A stretch of DNA of 64,000 bases, from contig JBGCFQ010000052.1 in the NCBI GenBank assembly GCA_045106985.1, forward strand, positions 1 to 64,000, written 5' to 3'. The notes beneath the pieces were generated by a model. The model was not told where the DNA came from. It saw only the letters and a program-made list of their open reading frames with translations, and made no database searches. Below, piece after piece: positions 1-7,727 of this stretch (positions are counted from its first letter, which is position 1; each line of letters starts with the position of its first letter). The stretch is from JAUIET01 sp045106985. GTDB lineage: Bacteria; Pseudomonadota; Gammaproteobacteria; Pseudomonadales; JAUIET01. Position numbers and translations under genes: made by a program.

Positions 1-565
1 CTTTGTCACCGGCTATTCTTGGCGCACCCGTTATAGTGTATGACTGCTCACGGTCGGTGGTTTGCACCTCCCAGGCGAGTGAGCCATCGCTGACATTCAA
101 AGCAATCAGCCGACCGTCGTAGGCGCCCACAATCACTTTGCCATTGGCATAAGCCACGCCACGGTTTACAGCGTCGCAACAGCCTTTAGCTAAAAATGTC
201 CGGTCAACTTTAGGGTCATAAAACCATTTTAAAGTGCCGTCTACGGCGTTCAACGCATACACCATGGACCAGCTGCCGCTGACATACATGATTCCATCTA
301 CCACCAATGGAGTAGCTTCAACGCCACGGCGCGTGTACATGTCGAACGACCAATCCAAACCCAAGTCTTTGACATTGTCACGATTGACTTGGTCGAGCAC
401 GGAATGACGCTGCTCTCCCCAATCATTGCCATGACTGTTCCAGTCCACGCTGGTGCCAGGCGCTGCTTGGGCCATTGAGACTTCTGCTGCAGGCGGAGCC
501 TCGCTTTTATCACTGCCACAGCCAAACAGGGACAAGGATAATATCAAAAATGCGAAACGATACAT
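1..565 (-). CDS. PQQ-dependent alcohol dehydrogenase-type lipoprotein, N-terminal part
   Basis: Only the first 188 codons lie in the window; the gene runs off the left edge. The product starts with a lipoprotein signal (about 20 residues, lipobox LFGC), then a short Ala/Pro linker. Beta-propeller segments typical of quinoprotein alcohol dehydrogenases follow: the DWNSHGNDWGEQRHS entry motif, GVEATPLVVDGIMYVSG, and a vicinal cysteine pair in KGCCDAVNRG. In the family that Cys-Cys lies against the PQQ cofactor. The start ATG is preceded by AGGAGA, a good ribosome site. Known family role: periplasmic oxidation of alcohols or aldehydes with PQQ. Inferred: membrane-anchored by its lipid. The substrate, and whether a cytochrome c domain follows, cannot be seen. 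Confidence 0.85.
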   Translation of the reverse strand, partial: MYRFAFLILSLSLFGCGSDKSEAPPAAEVSMAQAAPGTSVDWNSHGNDWGEQRHSVLDQVNRDNVKDLGLDWSFDMYTRRGVEATPLVVDGIMYVSGSWSMVYALNAVDGTLKWFYDPKVDRTFLAKGCCDAVNRGVAYANGKVIVGAYDGRLIALNVSDGSLAWEVQTTDREQSYTITGAPRIAGDK

Positions 566-865
566 GCTTGCTCTCCTTTTTATAGCCTTTAAATGCTTTA
601 TTGCACGCTGACTGCTGTAGCCAGTTGTTTCATTGAGATGGATACAATCTGATAGGTTTAAACGCAGTTCGATTATTCATAGCCGTAATACGCACAGAAG
701 ATTGTACGCTAGTTAGTGTGCATTGATTGGATTACGGGCAGACATCGCGTGCCGTAAATATGCCATGAGCCTCGTGTCGTTGTAAACTAGCGCACGTAAT
801 ACCCGAGCCAATCAATTAAAGTGGATTATGGATTGAGCAAAAATAGTCTTTTGGGAGCTTGCAAG
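566..865. other. Non-coding divergent intergenic stretch
   Basis: About 300 bases separate the divergently transcribed quinoprotein and the small membrane protein, so both promoters should lie here. I see no RNA gene, repeat or convincing operator. An in-frame GTG at 821 could extend the following gene, but it lacks a ribosome site. Confidence 0.5.
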
Positions 866-1279
866 ATGAACGTTATATCAAACTATAACAGCGCGCTTGA
901 AATAGTGTTTGCGTTGAACGCCATGACTTTTGTCTTCTCTATAGAACCAGAACGTCGTGGTGAGCTGTTGGGCTTATTCAATGAATTTAAGAAAAGAGTT
1001 CCCGAATTTAATAAAAACGACCTTAGCTCGGTTAAGGGCCAGATGATCCTTCTGCACTATGGAATTGCACACCTTTCACTAAGCTTATTTTCATTACTAT
1101 TTTCTGCCACATCGATCGCGTTTATTCTTTATGGCGCAGCAGTGCCCTCGGCTGAGGTAGCCTCTGAGTGGATGGTGCCCGCAGTGATAGCGATGGTGAC
1201 GCTAACGCCTTTCGGTTCAATTTGGCTTACTTTTGTGTGCAAAACTCAATATGAAAAATACCTCGCTGAGCTCTCGTAG
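866..1279 (+). CDS. Small membrane protein of unknown function
   Basis: 137 residues, not recognised. The N-terminal half is soluble and amphipathic (residues about 1-60, ending in FKKRVPEF). Two hydrophobic segments follow, about residues 62-88 (rich in Leu/Ser/Phe) and 98-122, consistent with two transmembrane helices. I chose the ATG at 866 because GGGAG sits eight bases upstream. The in-frame GTG at 821 has no such signal. It is alone on its strand between two minus-strand genes, so it is probably monocistronic. No function is suggested by sequence or context. Confidence 0.6.
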   Translation: MNVISNYNSALEIVFALNAMTFVFSIEPERRGELLGLFNEFKKRVPEFNKNDLSSVKGQMILLHYGIAHLSLSLFSLLFSATSIAFILYGAAVPSAEVASEWMVPAVIAMVTLTPFGSIWLTFVCKTQYEKYLAELS

Positions 1280-1348
1280 CAAAAGGTACAGAGAATAGAC
1301 ATCCCTCTTCATACACCAGAAATCGTACACCCAACTTCGGTAGAGAGC

Positions 1349-2356
1349 TTACAGGCCAGGAATGGGTAAGTCTGCTGCGCGATGCTTTACCTTAGGCCAC
1401 ACCTCCTGCTCAAACAATTTTAAGCCTTCCCAAGCAAACACTGGGTCAATCCCGCCCAGCAATGGCGTTAGAATAAATGTGCTGATGTCATCCATCGAGT
1501 TAATCATTTCCACAGCATCTTCTGGTGTGAGCACCTGATAAGCACCGCTGTTGCGCAGGTCATCCGTGTTAACACCATTGGCAAATGGACCTGCAGCCCT
1601 CCCATAGGCCTCTACTGTCCATTCAGAGTATGATTCAACGCAATGTACTGCATGAGGCAGTAAGATCTCCCAGGCCGCTTCGACGTCGCGGGTTACATGG
1701 GTATAAATAGGACCCAAAGCATGAAATCTTTCGCCTGGGTCTGATTTACCCAACTTCAAGCGCTCCTCCCGATACACATGCCAATTTTCACCTTGCGGTG
1801 GAAAAAATCCGTCCGCTATACGCGCCGCGCGGCGCGCCACAGCCGGGTGAGCGCCGCCCAGTAACAAAGGCGGAGGACTCAAAGGTTGCGGGGTTACACG
1901 AACTTTGCGTCCCTTGTAATCGAACTCCTCGCCTTGCCAAGCCCTGCGTAAAACATCAAACACTTCCAGATACCGTGCTTTACGGTCCTCACGCTGTGTA
2001 CCGAACATTTGAAACTCGTAGGGTCGATAGCCGGCACCGATCACTATCTGTAAGCGACCATCGCTTAAAAGCTGCACCACCGACAAGTCTTCAGCCAATT
2101 TAATTGGCTCATACAATGGCGCCAGTAATACATTCGAACGAATGTTAACCCGCTCTGTACGCGCAGCAATGGCCGCGCACATTGGCAGCGGTGAAGGCAA
2201 ATAGCCATCAGCCGCGGCATGATGCTCACCCAGGGCAACCACATTAAAACCAATGTCGTCCGCCCAGGCACTCATGTCTAAAGCAGCGCCGTACAATTCG
2301 TTGATTGGTGCGCCGAAATCAGGTGCGCGCATATCAAAACAAATCACAAATTCCAT
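1349..2356 (-). CDS. LLM-class flavin-dependent oxidoreductase
   Basis: 335 residues with the bacterial luciferase-like TIM-barrel pattern: N-terminal MEFVICFDMRAPD, the GEHHAAADGYLPSP segment near residue 43, a TERVNIRSNVLLAPLYEPIKLAEDL strand-helix, and VIGAGYRPYEFQMFG, all standard for the LLM superfamily (F420- or FMNH2-dependent monooxygenases and reductases). Length fits the family. GAGG about nine bases before the ATG supports the start. The true substrate cannot be read from sequence; members cleave alkanesulfonates, nitriloacetate or ketones, among others. It lies downstream of the GH51 gene on the same strand with a 68-bp gap, so read-through is possible but the two have no obvious common pathway. 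Confidence 0.85.
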   Translation of the reverse strand: MEFVICFDMRAPDFGAPINELYGAALDMSAWADDIGFNVVALGEHHAAADGYLPSPLPMCAAIAARTERVNIRSNVLLAPLYEPIKLAEDLSVVQLLSDGRLQIVIGAGYRPYEFQMFGTQREDRKARYLEVFDVLRRAWQGEEFDYKGRKVRVTPQPLSPPPLLLGGAHPAVARRAARIADGFFPPQGENWHVYREERLKLGKSDPGERFHALGPIYTHVTRDVEAAWEILLPHAVHCVESYSEWTVEAYGRAAGPFANGVNTDDLRNSGAYQVLTPEDAVEMINSMDDISTFILTPLLGGIDPVFAWEGLKLFEQEVWPKVKHRAADLPIPGL

Positions 2357-2424
2357 TTTTCTAACCTCTAATTGACAGAATAATACGGCGAAAAAAAATC
2401 AACCGCTGTTCAGCATTGATCGCT

Positions 2425-4017
2425 CTATTCGACGGCTACTACAATTACAGACTTCGCAGGCAAGTCCAACTGCAACTCTGCATTCTTGGCTTTGGCGACG
2501 TAGGCCTGTGGCACAACTGTATTTGGTGTCTCAAATGTGTTGTGGGCATCCATCGTAGCAGAGGTCAGTATCTGACCAGACACTCCCTTTACAACGCTAC
2601 CACTCAGGCGTAAAGCAACAGACTCGCTGCTATTGGGATTGGTGTTTACCAACGCTAAATAGATTTTTCCGTCAATGCCGCGCGCTGCCGACACGCTCAC
2701 TGCAGGAATGGAATTGTCTCCGTGAGTGTATAGACTCGCATCATTTATAGAAACCGGCAGTGATGTCGCTTGTTGAAAAGGCACGTACATTTTGTAAGCG
2801 TGGTAAGTAGGCGTCAGCAGCATTTTTTCTTTTTCAGTCAAGATCATTGCTTGCAACACGTTTACCATCTGCGCGATATTGGTCATCTGTACGCGGTCGG
2901 CGTGCTTATGAAAAATATTGAAGTTCAATGCGGCTACAACGGCATCGCGCATACTGTTCTGCTGGTATAGAAACGCAGGGTTAGTGCTAGGCGCTACATC
3001 ATACCAACTGCCCCATTCATCAACGTACAAAGCTACCGTATTATTTGGATCGTTCTTATTCATCACCACTTTGTTAGCCGCAATAAAGGCATCCATTTTT
3101 AGTGTGGCGGCCAACGTTGACATCCATTCCGCTTCGGGGAATTGGATGGCGGGACCTTTCGCTTCCATGACACTGCCCTTGGGATGCGTGTAATAATGAA
3201 AACTAACCGCATCAAAACCCAACAAAAAATTGGGCGTGATGTTAGCGGTAAGATAATCGGTCCATTCAGTCGGCCCACTTGGGTCAATGGCATCGCCGTA
3301 ACCATGCCCACCGCTTGCCACGAATTTTGTAGGCACTCCCCATGGCGGACGCAGCATCGTGACCCACTGTTTATAAAGATTGGTGTAGTAAGGCGGCGAC
3401 ATATGTCCGCCACAACCCCAACTTTCATTGCCGATGCCAAAGTGCTGCACTCGAAACGGTTTTTCACGACCATTTGCACGGCGTAGTTGGCCTAGTGCAG
3501 ACTGACTTTCGGTGGTCATGTACTCCATCCATTCCGACATTTCTCTAGCTGAACCAGAGCCAAGATTTCCGCTTATATAAGCCTCTGCGCCAAGCAATTC
3601 AATGAGGTCAAAGTACTCATGCGTGCCAACCGCGTTGCTGTCTTCCACACCACCCCAAAGAGTATTCACCGTCGCAGGGCGTTGGTCTCGCGGGCCAATG
3701 CCATTGCGCCATTGGTATTCGTCGGCAAAGCAGCCACCAGGCCAGCGCACCACGGGCACCTTCAAGGCCTGCAACGCAGTTACCGCATCGCTACGCCAGC
3801 CCTTGTAGTTTGGAATATTCGATTCCGGACCAACCCAAAGACCGTCATACATTAGGCGACCCAAATGCTCGGCAAACTGCCCATAAACATTTTTGTTAAT
3901 AACAGGGCCAGGGTTGCCCATATCAACGGTAACAACCGTAGTAGCGTTGCTTAAAAGACTGAAAGCGAGGCAAAGGCTCGCGCCTGAAGCCCTGAGGAGA
4001 GTTTTTATAGTACGCAT
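2425..4017 (-). CDS. Secreted GH51-type alpha-L-arabinofuranosidase
   Basis: 530 residues. A signal peptide (about 1-25, KTLL...LLSNAT) precedes a GH51 (beta/alpha)8 barrel. The family signatures are clear: VYGQFAEHLGR near residue 44, RWPGGCFADEYQWRNGIGPR near 91, acid/base Glu198 in GIGNESWGCGG, and nucleophile Glu334 in YVDEWGSWYD. A C-terminal beta-sandwich follows from about 390. Known activity: hydrolysis of terminal arabinofuranosyl residues from arabinan or arabinoxylan, with retention. Export signals say it acts in the periplasm or outside. No PUL partners (SusD, sugar transporters) are beside it, so substrate supply is unclear. The start has an AGGT site seven bases upstream. Confidence 0.9.
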   Translation of the reverse strand: MRTIKTLLRASGASLCLAFSLLSNATTVVTVDMGNPGPVINKNVYGQFAEHLGRLMYDGLWVGPESNIPNYKGWRSDAVTALQALKVPVVRWPGGCFADEYQWRNGIGPRDQRPATVNTLWGGVEDSNAVGTHEYFDLIELLGAEAYISGNLGSGSAREMSEWMEYMTTESQSALGQLRRANGREKPFRVQHFGIGNESWGCGGHMSPPYYTNLYKQWVTMLRPPWGVPTKFVASGGHGYGDAIDPSGPTEWTDYLTANITPNFLLGFDAVSFHYYTHPKGSVMEAKGPAIQFPEAEWMSTLAATLKMDAFIAANKVVMNKNDPNNTVALYVDEWGSWYDVAPSTNPAFLYQQNSMRDAVVAALNFNIFHKHADRVQMTNIAQMVNVLQAMILTEKEKMLLTPTYHAYKMYVPFQQATSLPVSINDASLYTHGDNSIPAVSVSAARGIDGKIYLALVNTNPNSSESVALRLSGSVVKGVSGQILTSATMDAHNTFETPNTVVPQAYVAKAKNAELQLDLPAKSVIVVAVE

Positions 4018-4126
4018 TGGCTTACCTATTAATCAGCTAAATGGCTGTTAAAAATAAGCTCTAGTATAAGTAGGCGCCACGAGTGCAGCTACTCAATAAT
4101 CGTTTAGCCGCCATGCTATGTGCTAA

Positions 4127-4954
4127 TCAACCGCTTGCGCTAGTACTGCGCTGCATTCGGTCCATTGATTCATGGAACAGACGAGTGTCGTTGCTTCTTT
4201 GAGCGTTAATGCTTTGCTCTGCTCTAGAGCGGCTTAGGCGCTCAAGGATTAATAATTGTTTCTGATGGGTAGTTACCGCCACCATCTGTAAGTACAGCTC
4301 ACCATCAGTTCCATTCTCGGTCCATACATTTGAACGAACAGGCCGCGTAAACTTGTCTGTCCAGCATTTACCAAGACTCGCCAAAAAAGCACTCATAAAA
4401 GGGTGTTGCTCGGGCCAGCACCAGCCATCTGCAATTGACTCGCAGGCAACAACCTGCAGCCAGGCGGGTATCTCACCAACAATACGGAACCCACCGTTAG
4501 CTTGGCGCTCATACATCGCCATTTCCAGCTGCGACAACACACGCCAAGCCGTCAGATCATTGTCCATCGTCAGGTTCTCAAAATCTTCGTGCGCCAAAGT
4601 ACGCGACAGAAAACGCTGTTGAAAATGCTGCTGATCAGCACCTTCGCTGGAACTGTCGATAAAGACGACCCAGCGATTAGACGCATCATCAAAAAAATGT
4701 ATATCTGCGTAGCGATTATTCTGAAGCTGTATGTAAGGCAATACCAATGGACCCGACACAGAAACAACCCCTTCAAGCACAGGAATTGATTCAGCGACAT
4801 AGCTTTCGTATGGAGACTCTTGCAATCCGTAGTGGCTCAGAGCGCCCCCGCACTCCAGAACCAGTGCGTTCTCGTCTACCAAAAAGTAGGCCGGATATTC
4901 CGCTATCAACAGCTTATCAACGTAGTCTGCTACTTTTGAGGGCAATCCATTCAA
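4127..4954 (-). CDS. PAS-like sensor protein, last gene of the small-GTPase operon
   Basis: 275 residues, soluble. The N-terminal 110 residues look like a PAS fold: YPAYFLVDENALVLECGGALSHYGL, then a stretch ending PLVLPYIQL, then ADIHFF and RWVVFIDSS. This pattern occurs in PAS modules of bacterial cyclases and kinases, but no kinase, cyclase or GGDEF output follows. Instead there is an uncharacterised Trp-rich region (ADGWCWPEQHPFM, residues 170-185) and a charged C-terminal helix. The start overlaps the GTPase stop by four bases (ATGA), indicating translational coupling. Inferred role: ligand-sensing or scaffold partner of the Ras-like GTPase. No known function; PAS assignment is by eye. 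Confidence 0.6.
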   Translation of the reverse strand: MNGLPSKVADYVDKLLIAEYPAYFLVDENALVLECGGALSHYGLQESPYESYVAESIPVLEGVVSVSGPLVLPYIQLQNNRYADIHFFDDASNRWVVFIDSSSEGADQQHFQQRFLSRTLAHEDFENLTMDNDLTAWRVLSQLEMAMYERQANGGFRIVGEIPAWLQVVACESIADGWCWPEQHPFMSAFLASLGKCWTDKFTRPVRSNVWTENGTDGELYLQMVAVTTHQKQLLILERLSRSRAEQSINAQRSNDTRLFHESMDRMQRSTSASG

Positions 4955-5466
4955 GATGTTGCGCCTGACGCTGTGGGTAAAAATTCTGACGCAAGCGCCT
5001 CAAAACACTGCTCCACACCCTCGCCTGACTTGGCACTAGTTTCGATAACCGCCAAAGCCCCCGCCGTAAGATAAGACCGCACTTCGCCGCTGATATCCCA
5101 TTGCTCCTTAATGTCGCATTTATTGAGCGCAACAACAAAAGGAACCGGGCCAATTGACTCGTTAATCTGAGACTTAAGTAAAATAGCGTTAGTCATGGTG
5201 TATTCACGCGTGGGGTCAACCACCAATAAATAACCAGCCATGCCCTGTAAGTAAGCAGGAAGTATATCTTGTGCGTGGTCTTCGCCTTGCACATCCCAAA
5301 GTATCATTGCCATTTTCTGACCGTCAATCGCCAGAGTCTTCTTGTCGATTTTGACGCCAAGCGTTGTTTGATACTCTTCTGAGAACAAGCTATCGACATA
5401 GCGCCTTACTAAACTTGTTTTGCCAACAGCAAAGTTGCCGAGCAAACATATTTTTTTCTGGATCAT
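4951..5466 (-). CDS. Rab/Ras-like small GTPase (bacterial Rup-type)
   Basis: 171 residues, a complete minimal Ras-superfamily G domain. G1 P-loop GNFAVGKTSLVRR (10-22), a G2 threonine in the EEYQTTLGV switch I (Thr34/35), G3 WDVQGED (57-63), G4 NKCD (115-118) and G5 ETSAK (142-146). The overall pattern is closer to Rab than to translational GTPases. In G3 the residue aligning with Ras Gln61 is Glu62, which in Ras proteins would lower intrinsic hydrolysis and suggests dependence on a GAP. No C-terminal cysteine for prenylation, as expected in bacteria. It lies between the membrane protein upstream (12-bp gap) and the PAS-like gene (4-bp overlap), so these are likely physical partners. Possible relatives: the MglA and Rup families of bacterial small GTPases. 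Confidence 0.9.
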   Translation of the reverse strand: MIQKKICLLGNFAVGKTSLVRRYVDSLFSEEYQTTLGVKIDKKTLAIDGQKMAMILWDVQGEDHAQDILPAYLQGMAGYLLVVDPTREYTMTNAILLKSQINESIGPVPFVVALNKCDIKEQWDISGEVRSYLTAGALAVIETSAKSGEGVEQCFEALASEFLPTASGATS

Positions 5467-5478
5467 ATTTTCTAAATC

Positions 5479-6738
5479 CTAGTAAAGACGAGTGTCGGGG
5501 GCATGAACCCACTCAACACCAGGAATTATCAACGCCCTGCGCTTAGCCTCGGCGTACCACTCGGAGGACGCAAAACCTTTGATAACCAATGTGGTATCGC
5601 GCATAAGCAGCTCAATACCTTGTGGCGCCTCAAGCGCGCGCGTCACTCGCTTGATAACAATAGATGGGGCAAGGCTAACAACGGGAGACCACTCAAAATG
5701 CACCCGTTGCGGGTCGATAGTAGTACCCTCTAACATCTTTCTGGGATCGCTTGATAGTGGGTCTCTTAAGCCGCTGACCTTGTACCCACTCAAGCCTCGA
5801 TCTGACTGTATGATCATTAACCCGGATTGTTTCGACAGTGCATTAGTGTATTTGTTCCAGCGCTGGGAATCATAGATCGAGTATCCGGCATAGACCGCAG
5901 CTAGAGTAAGCAGCAAGATACTTGAGGCAATGAACTTGGTACGACGGGAAATACCCCTCTTTTTAGGTGCTTGTTCTGATGCCAGCAAATTTCGTAAAGG
6001 TGCTTCAAGACCTTCCCGGTCGGGCACCACACCTTCGTACTCTCTAATAACATCGTCAAAATTTTTGTGAATAGATTCCAGTGCTTGTTGCATGCTAACG
6101 CGAAGCTTATCTGGACCTGTGCCACGAATTACTGCGGCCAAAACTGCATGTGGCCCCCACTCTATCCATATAGCGAGTTCGCCCACACGAATCTGGTCTA
6201 ACCCGTCAAACTCGTTCGCAGAAAACGCGTCATTCACGTAAGATTTGATAGCGCTGAGCATACCGCTCACCATATCTGCGTCTTGTATTTGTATATCCAA
6301 TTCATATACATGTGCAATCGGCAAGCCTGTTGGATTGTCTATTAAAAACAGTTGTTCAATGTGATAAGCCTTACCATCTTCACTAGGCGATATCATGTCG
6401 GCTACCAGCTTTCGTACCGCTGGACCGAGCACTGGAAACAGTGCATCGGCCATCATGTCTACGTTTTCGCGCGCAGCGGTATGAAATTGAGTTTCGACAA
6501 GAGGCCGCAATGCATCACCTAGTTGAGCATCCTTCTCGCTACGCTCGCTAATAGCATCCGCAATCACCTCAGCGACTTCACGCGTGCGAAGCTCTTTATC
6601 GGTTCGAGCCGCTTCTAGCTCCAGCAATCGTTGCTCGAGACTGTCCACAAAAAATGGGTCGGGCGAAGAAAGTAATGAACGCAAAGAGGCAACACCCCGC
6701 TCTTGCGTATCCTCCTGCGTTTCAGTAGCCGTGGTCAC
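5479..6738 (-). CDS. Membrane protein with longin/roadblock-like and BON-like regions
   Basis: About 419 residues. Residues 30-110 are helical and charged. Residues about 125-235 alternate strands and helices (EQLFLIDNPTGLPIAHV, DADMVSGMLSAIKSYV, GELAIWIEWGPHAVLAAVIRG), resembling the longin/roadblock-like module found in OmpA-family proteins near Ras-like GTPases. Roadblock domains regulate such GTPases. One transmembrane helix lies at about 270-292 (FIASSILLLTLAAVYAGYSIY) and the periplasmic tail (300-419) resembles a BON-type domain. Unlike the OmpA-fused relatives I recall, it ends at RLY without an OmpA domain. The previous gene's TAA abuts TTG GTG; I prefer GTG at 6738, eight bases after AAAGG. 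Inferred: it couples the cytoplasmic GTPase to the envelope. Confidence 0.65.
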   Translation of the reverse strand: MTTATETQEDTQERGVASLRSLLSSPDPFFVDSLEQRLLELEAARTDKELRTREVAEVIADAISERSEKDAQLGDALRPLVETQFHTAARENVDMMADALFPVLGPAVRKLVADMISPSEDGKAYHIEQLFLIDNPTGLPIAHVYELDIQIQDADMVSGMLSAIKSYVNDAFSANEFDGLDQIRVGELAIWIEWGPHAVLAAVIRGTGPDKLRVSMQQALESIHKNFDDVIREYEGVVPDREGLEAPLRNLLASEQAPKKRGISRRTKFIASSILLLTLAAVYAGYSIYDSQRWNKYTNALSKQSGLMIIQSDRGLSGYKVSGLRDPLSSDPRKMLEGTTIDPQRVHFEWSPVVSLAPSIVIKRVTRALEAPQGIELLMRDTTLVIKGFASSEWYAEAKRRALIIPGVEWVHAPDTRLY

Positions 6739-6741
6739 CAA

Positions 6742-7293
6742 TTATGCCTTTAGGGAATCGATGTTCAGCCAGGGCAAGTTCATAGCCGTTTCGCTTACAT
6801 CAACTTGTTCGGAAACCGACCCGAGCAAATCGGACATGAAACGGCGATCCAGCTTCTGGTCCTGCAGATTTTTCACTGCATCAATCAACTTCGTTAGAAG
6901 ATCTTCGCGCGTTAGATCCAATGACACGGTCCACTGCTCAACTGCACTTTCCAACTGTTGTTTCAATGCCTCGTCAGCGGCAACGCTGCTTAACTGTAAC
7001 TCATTGACTACAGCACTAAGACTGGCCTCTGACTCCTGCGCCAAGCGTTGTGCGTGTTTAGCCGCTATAACACGGTCATTTTTATCAATTCGTTGGGTTG
7101 TAGCGAGTTCATTAATCTCTCGCCGCAGATTTTTCTCTGTAGCTTCAAGCTGATTAGTCAAACGTTCAATGTCTTCAGAAAGCTTAATAATGGGCTCACC
7201 AAACAAAAATTTCTGAACGTTACCCAAGTCGCCTTCTGCAAAAGTTTGTGCCGAGTCAGGTTGCGCTATCGTTGTTTCTTCTGTCATTGTCAT
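6742..7293 (-). CDS. Coiled-coil protein, first gene of the small-GTPase operon
   Basis: 183 residues, no membrane segment or signal peptide. Residues about 35-110 are heptad-rich (IKLSEDIERLTNQLEATEKN, then a basic Arg/Lys helix and Gln/Glu-rich helix), predicting a long coiled coil. The C-terminus has a short helical region (DLLTKLIDAVKNLQD) and a hydrophobic end. Its stop is immediately followed by the next gene's start, so the two are probably translationally coupled. Not recognised as a named family. Inferred role: scaffold or tether in the GTPase complex. A paired ATG at 7287 could also serve; neither has a strong ribosome site. Confidence 0.65.
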   Translation of the reverse strand: MTMTEETTIAQPDSAQTFAEGDLGNVQKFLFGEPIIKLSEDIERLTNQLEATEKNLRREINELATTQRIDKNDRVIAAKHAQRLAQESEASLSAVVNELQLSSVAADEALKQQLESAVEQWTVSLDLTREDLLTKLIDAVKNLQDQKLDRRFMSDLLGSVSEQVDVSETAMNLPWLNIDSLKA

Positions 7294-7727
7294 TTTCGGC
7301 TTCGCGGATTTATTGTTGTTCGCTATATGATCTGTTAGATCACCAAGTTTTCAGCAAGCTTTAAGGCACAATATCTATCGTGCTCTATAGAATCATCAAA
7401 CTGATCGACATAGGGTTCGCATAATGCGAATGGCTCATACTAGGAGCCTAGGAAATGGCTACCGTTTGTCAATCAAACCAGACACTATCGCTCTAGATTG
7501 GAGAGGAAGTTTACATTTGTTAGCATCGAATGGCGGGCAGGCAATCACTCTAATCGAATAAAAACCCAGCGGTAACAGCGATAAACAAGGGGGGCTTTTT
7601 AATGATGCTAGGTGTGTGGATGACGTTGCCCTGAACTTAACAAAGCTATCCTAGGCAGTGGATCAAAATGTAAGACCGAGAAACACTGCCCTCGAGGTCT
7701 ATTCACTACTTATTATTGGCTGTCTGC
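7294..7727. other. Non-coding region upstream of the small-GTPase operon
   Basis: 434 bases between two minus-strand genes. It must hold the GTPase-operon promoter and any terminator for the patatin gene. I find no open frame resembling a protein family and no RNA gene. Two short palindromes are present: a 15-bp one at 7416-7430 and a 12-bp CTAGG-AG-CCTAG at 7441-7452. Confidence 0.5.
7416..7430. promoter_or_regulatory. 15-bp perfect palindrome, candidate operator
   Basis: TTCGCAT-A-ATGCGAA, 123 bp before the first gene of the GTPase operon. Perfect 7-bp arms around one base fit a dimeric regulator site. No regulator gene is adjacent, so assignment is speculative. Confidence 0.3.
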
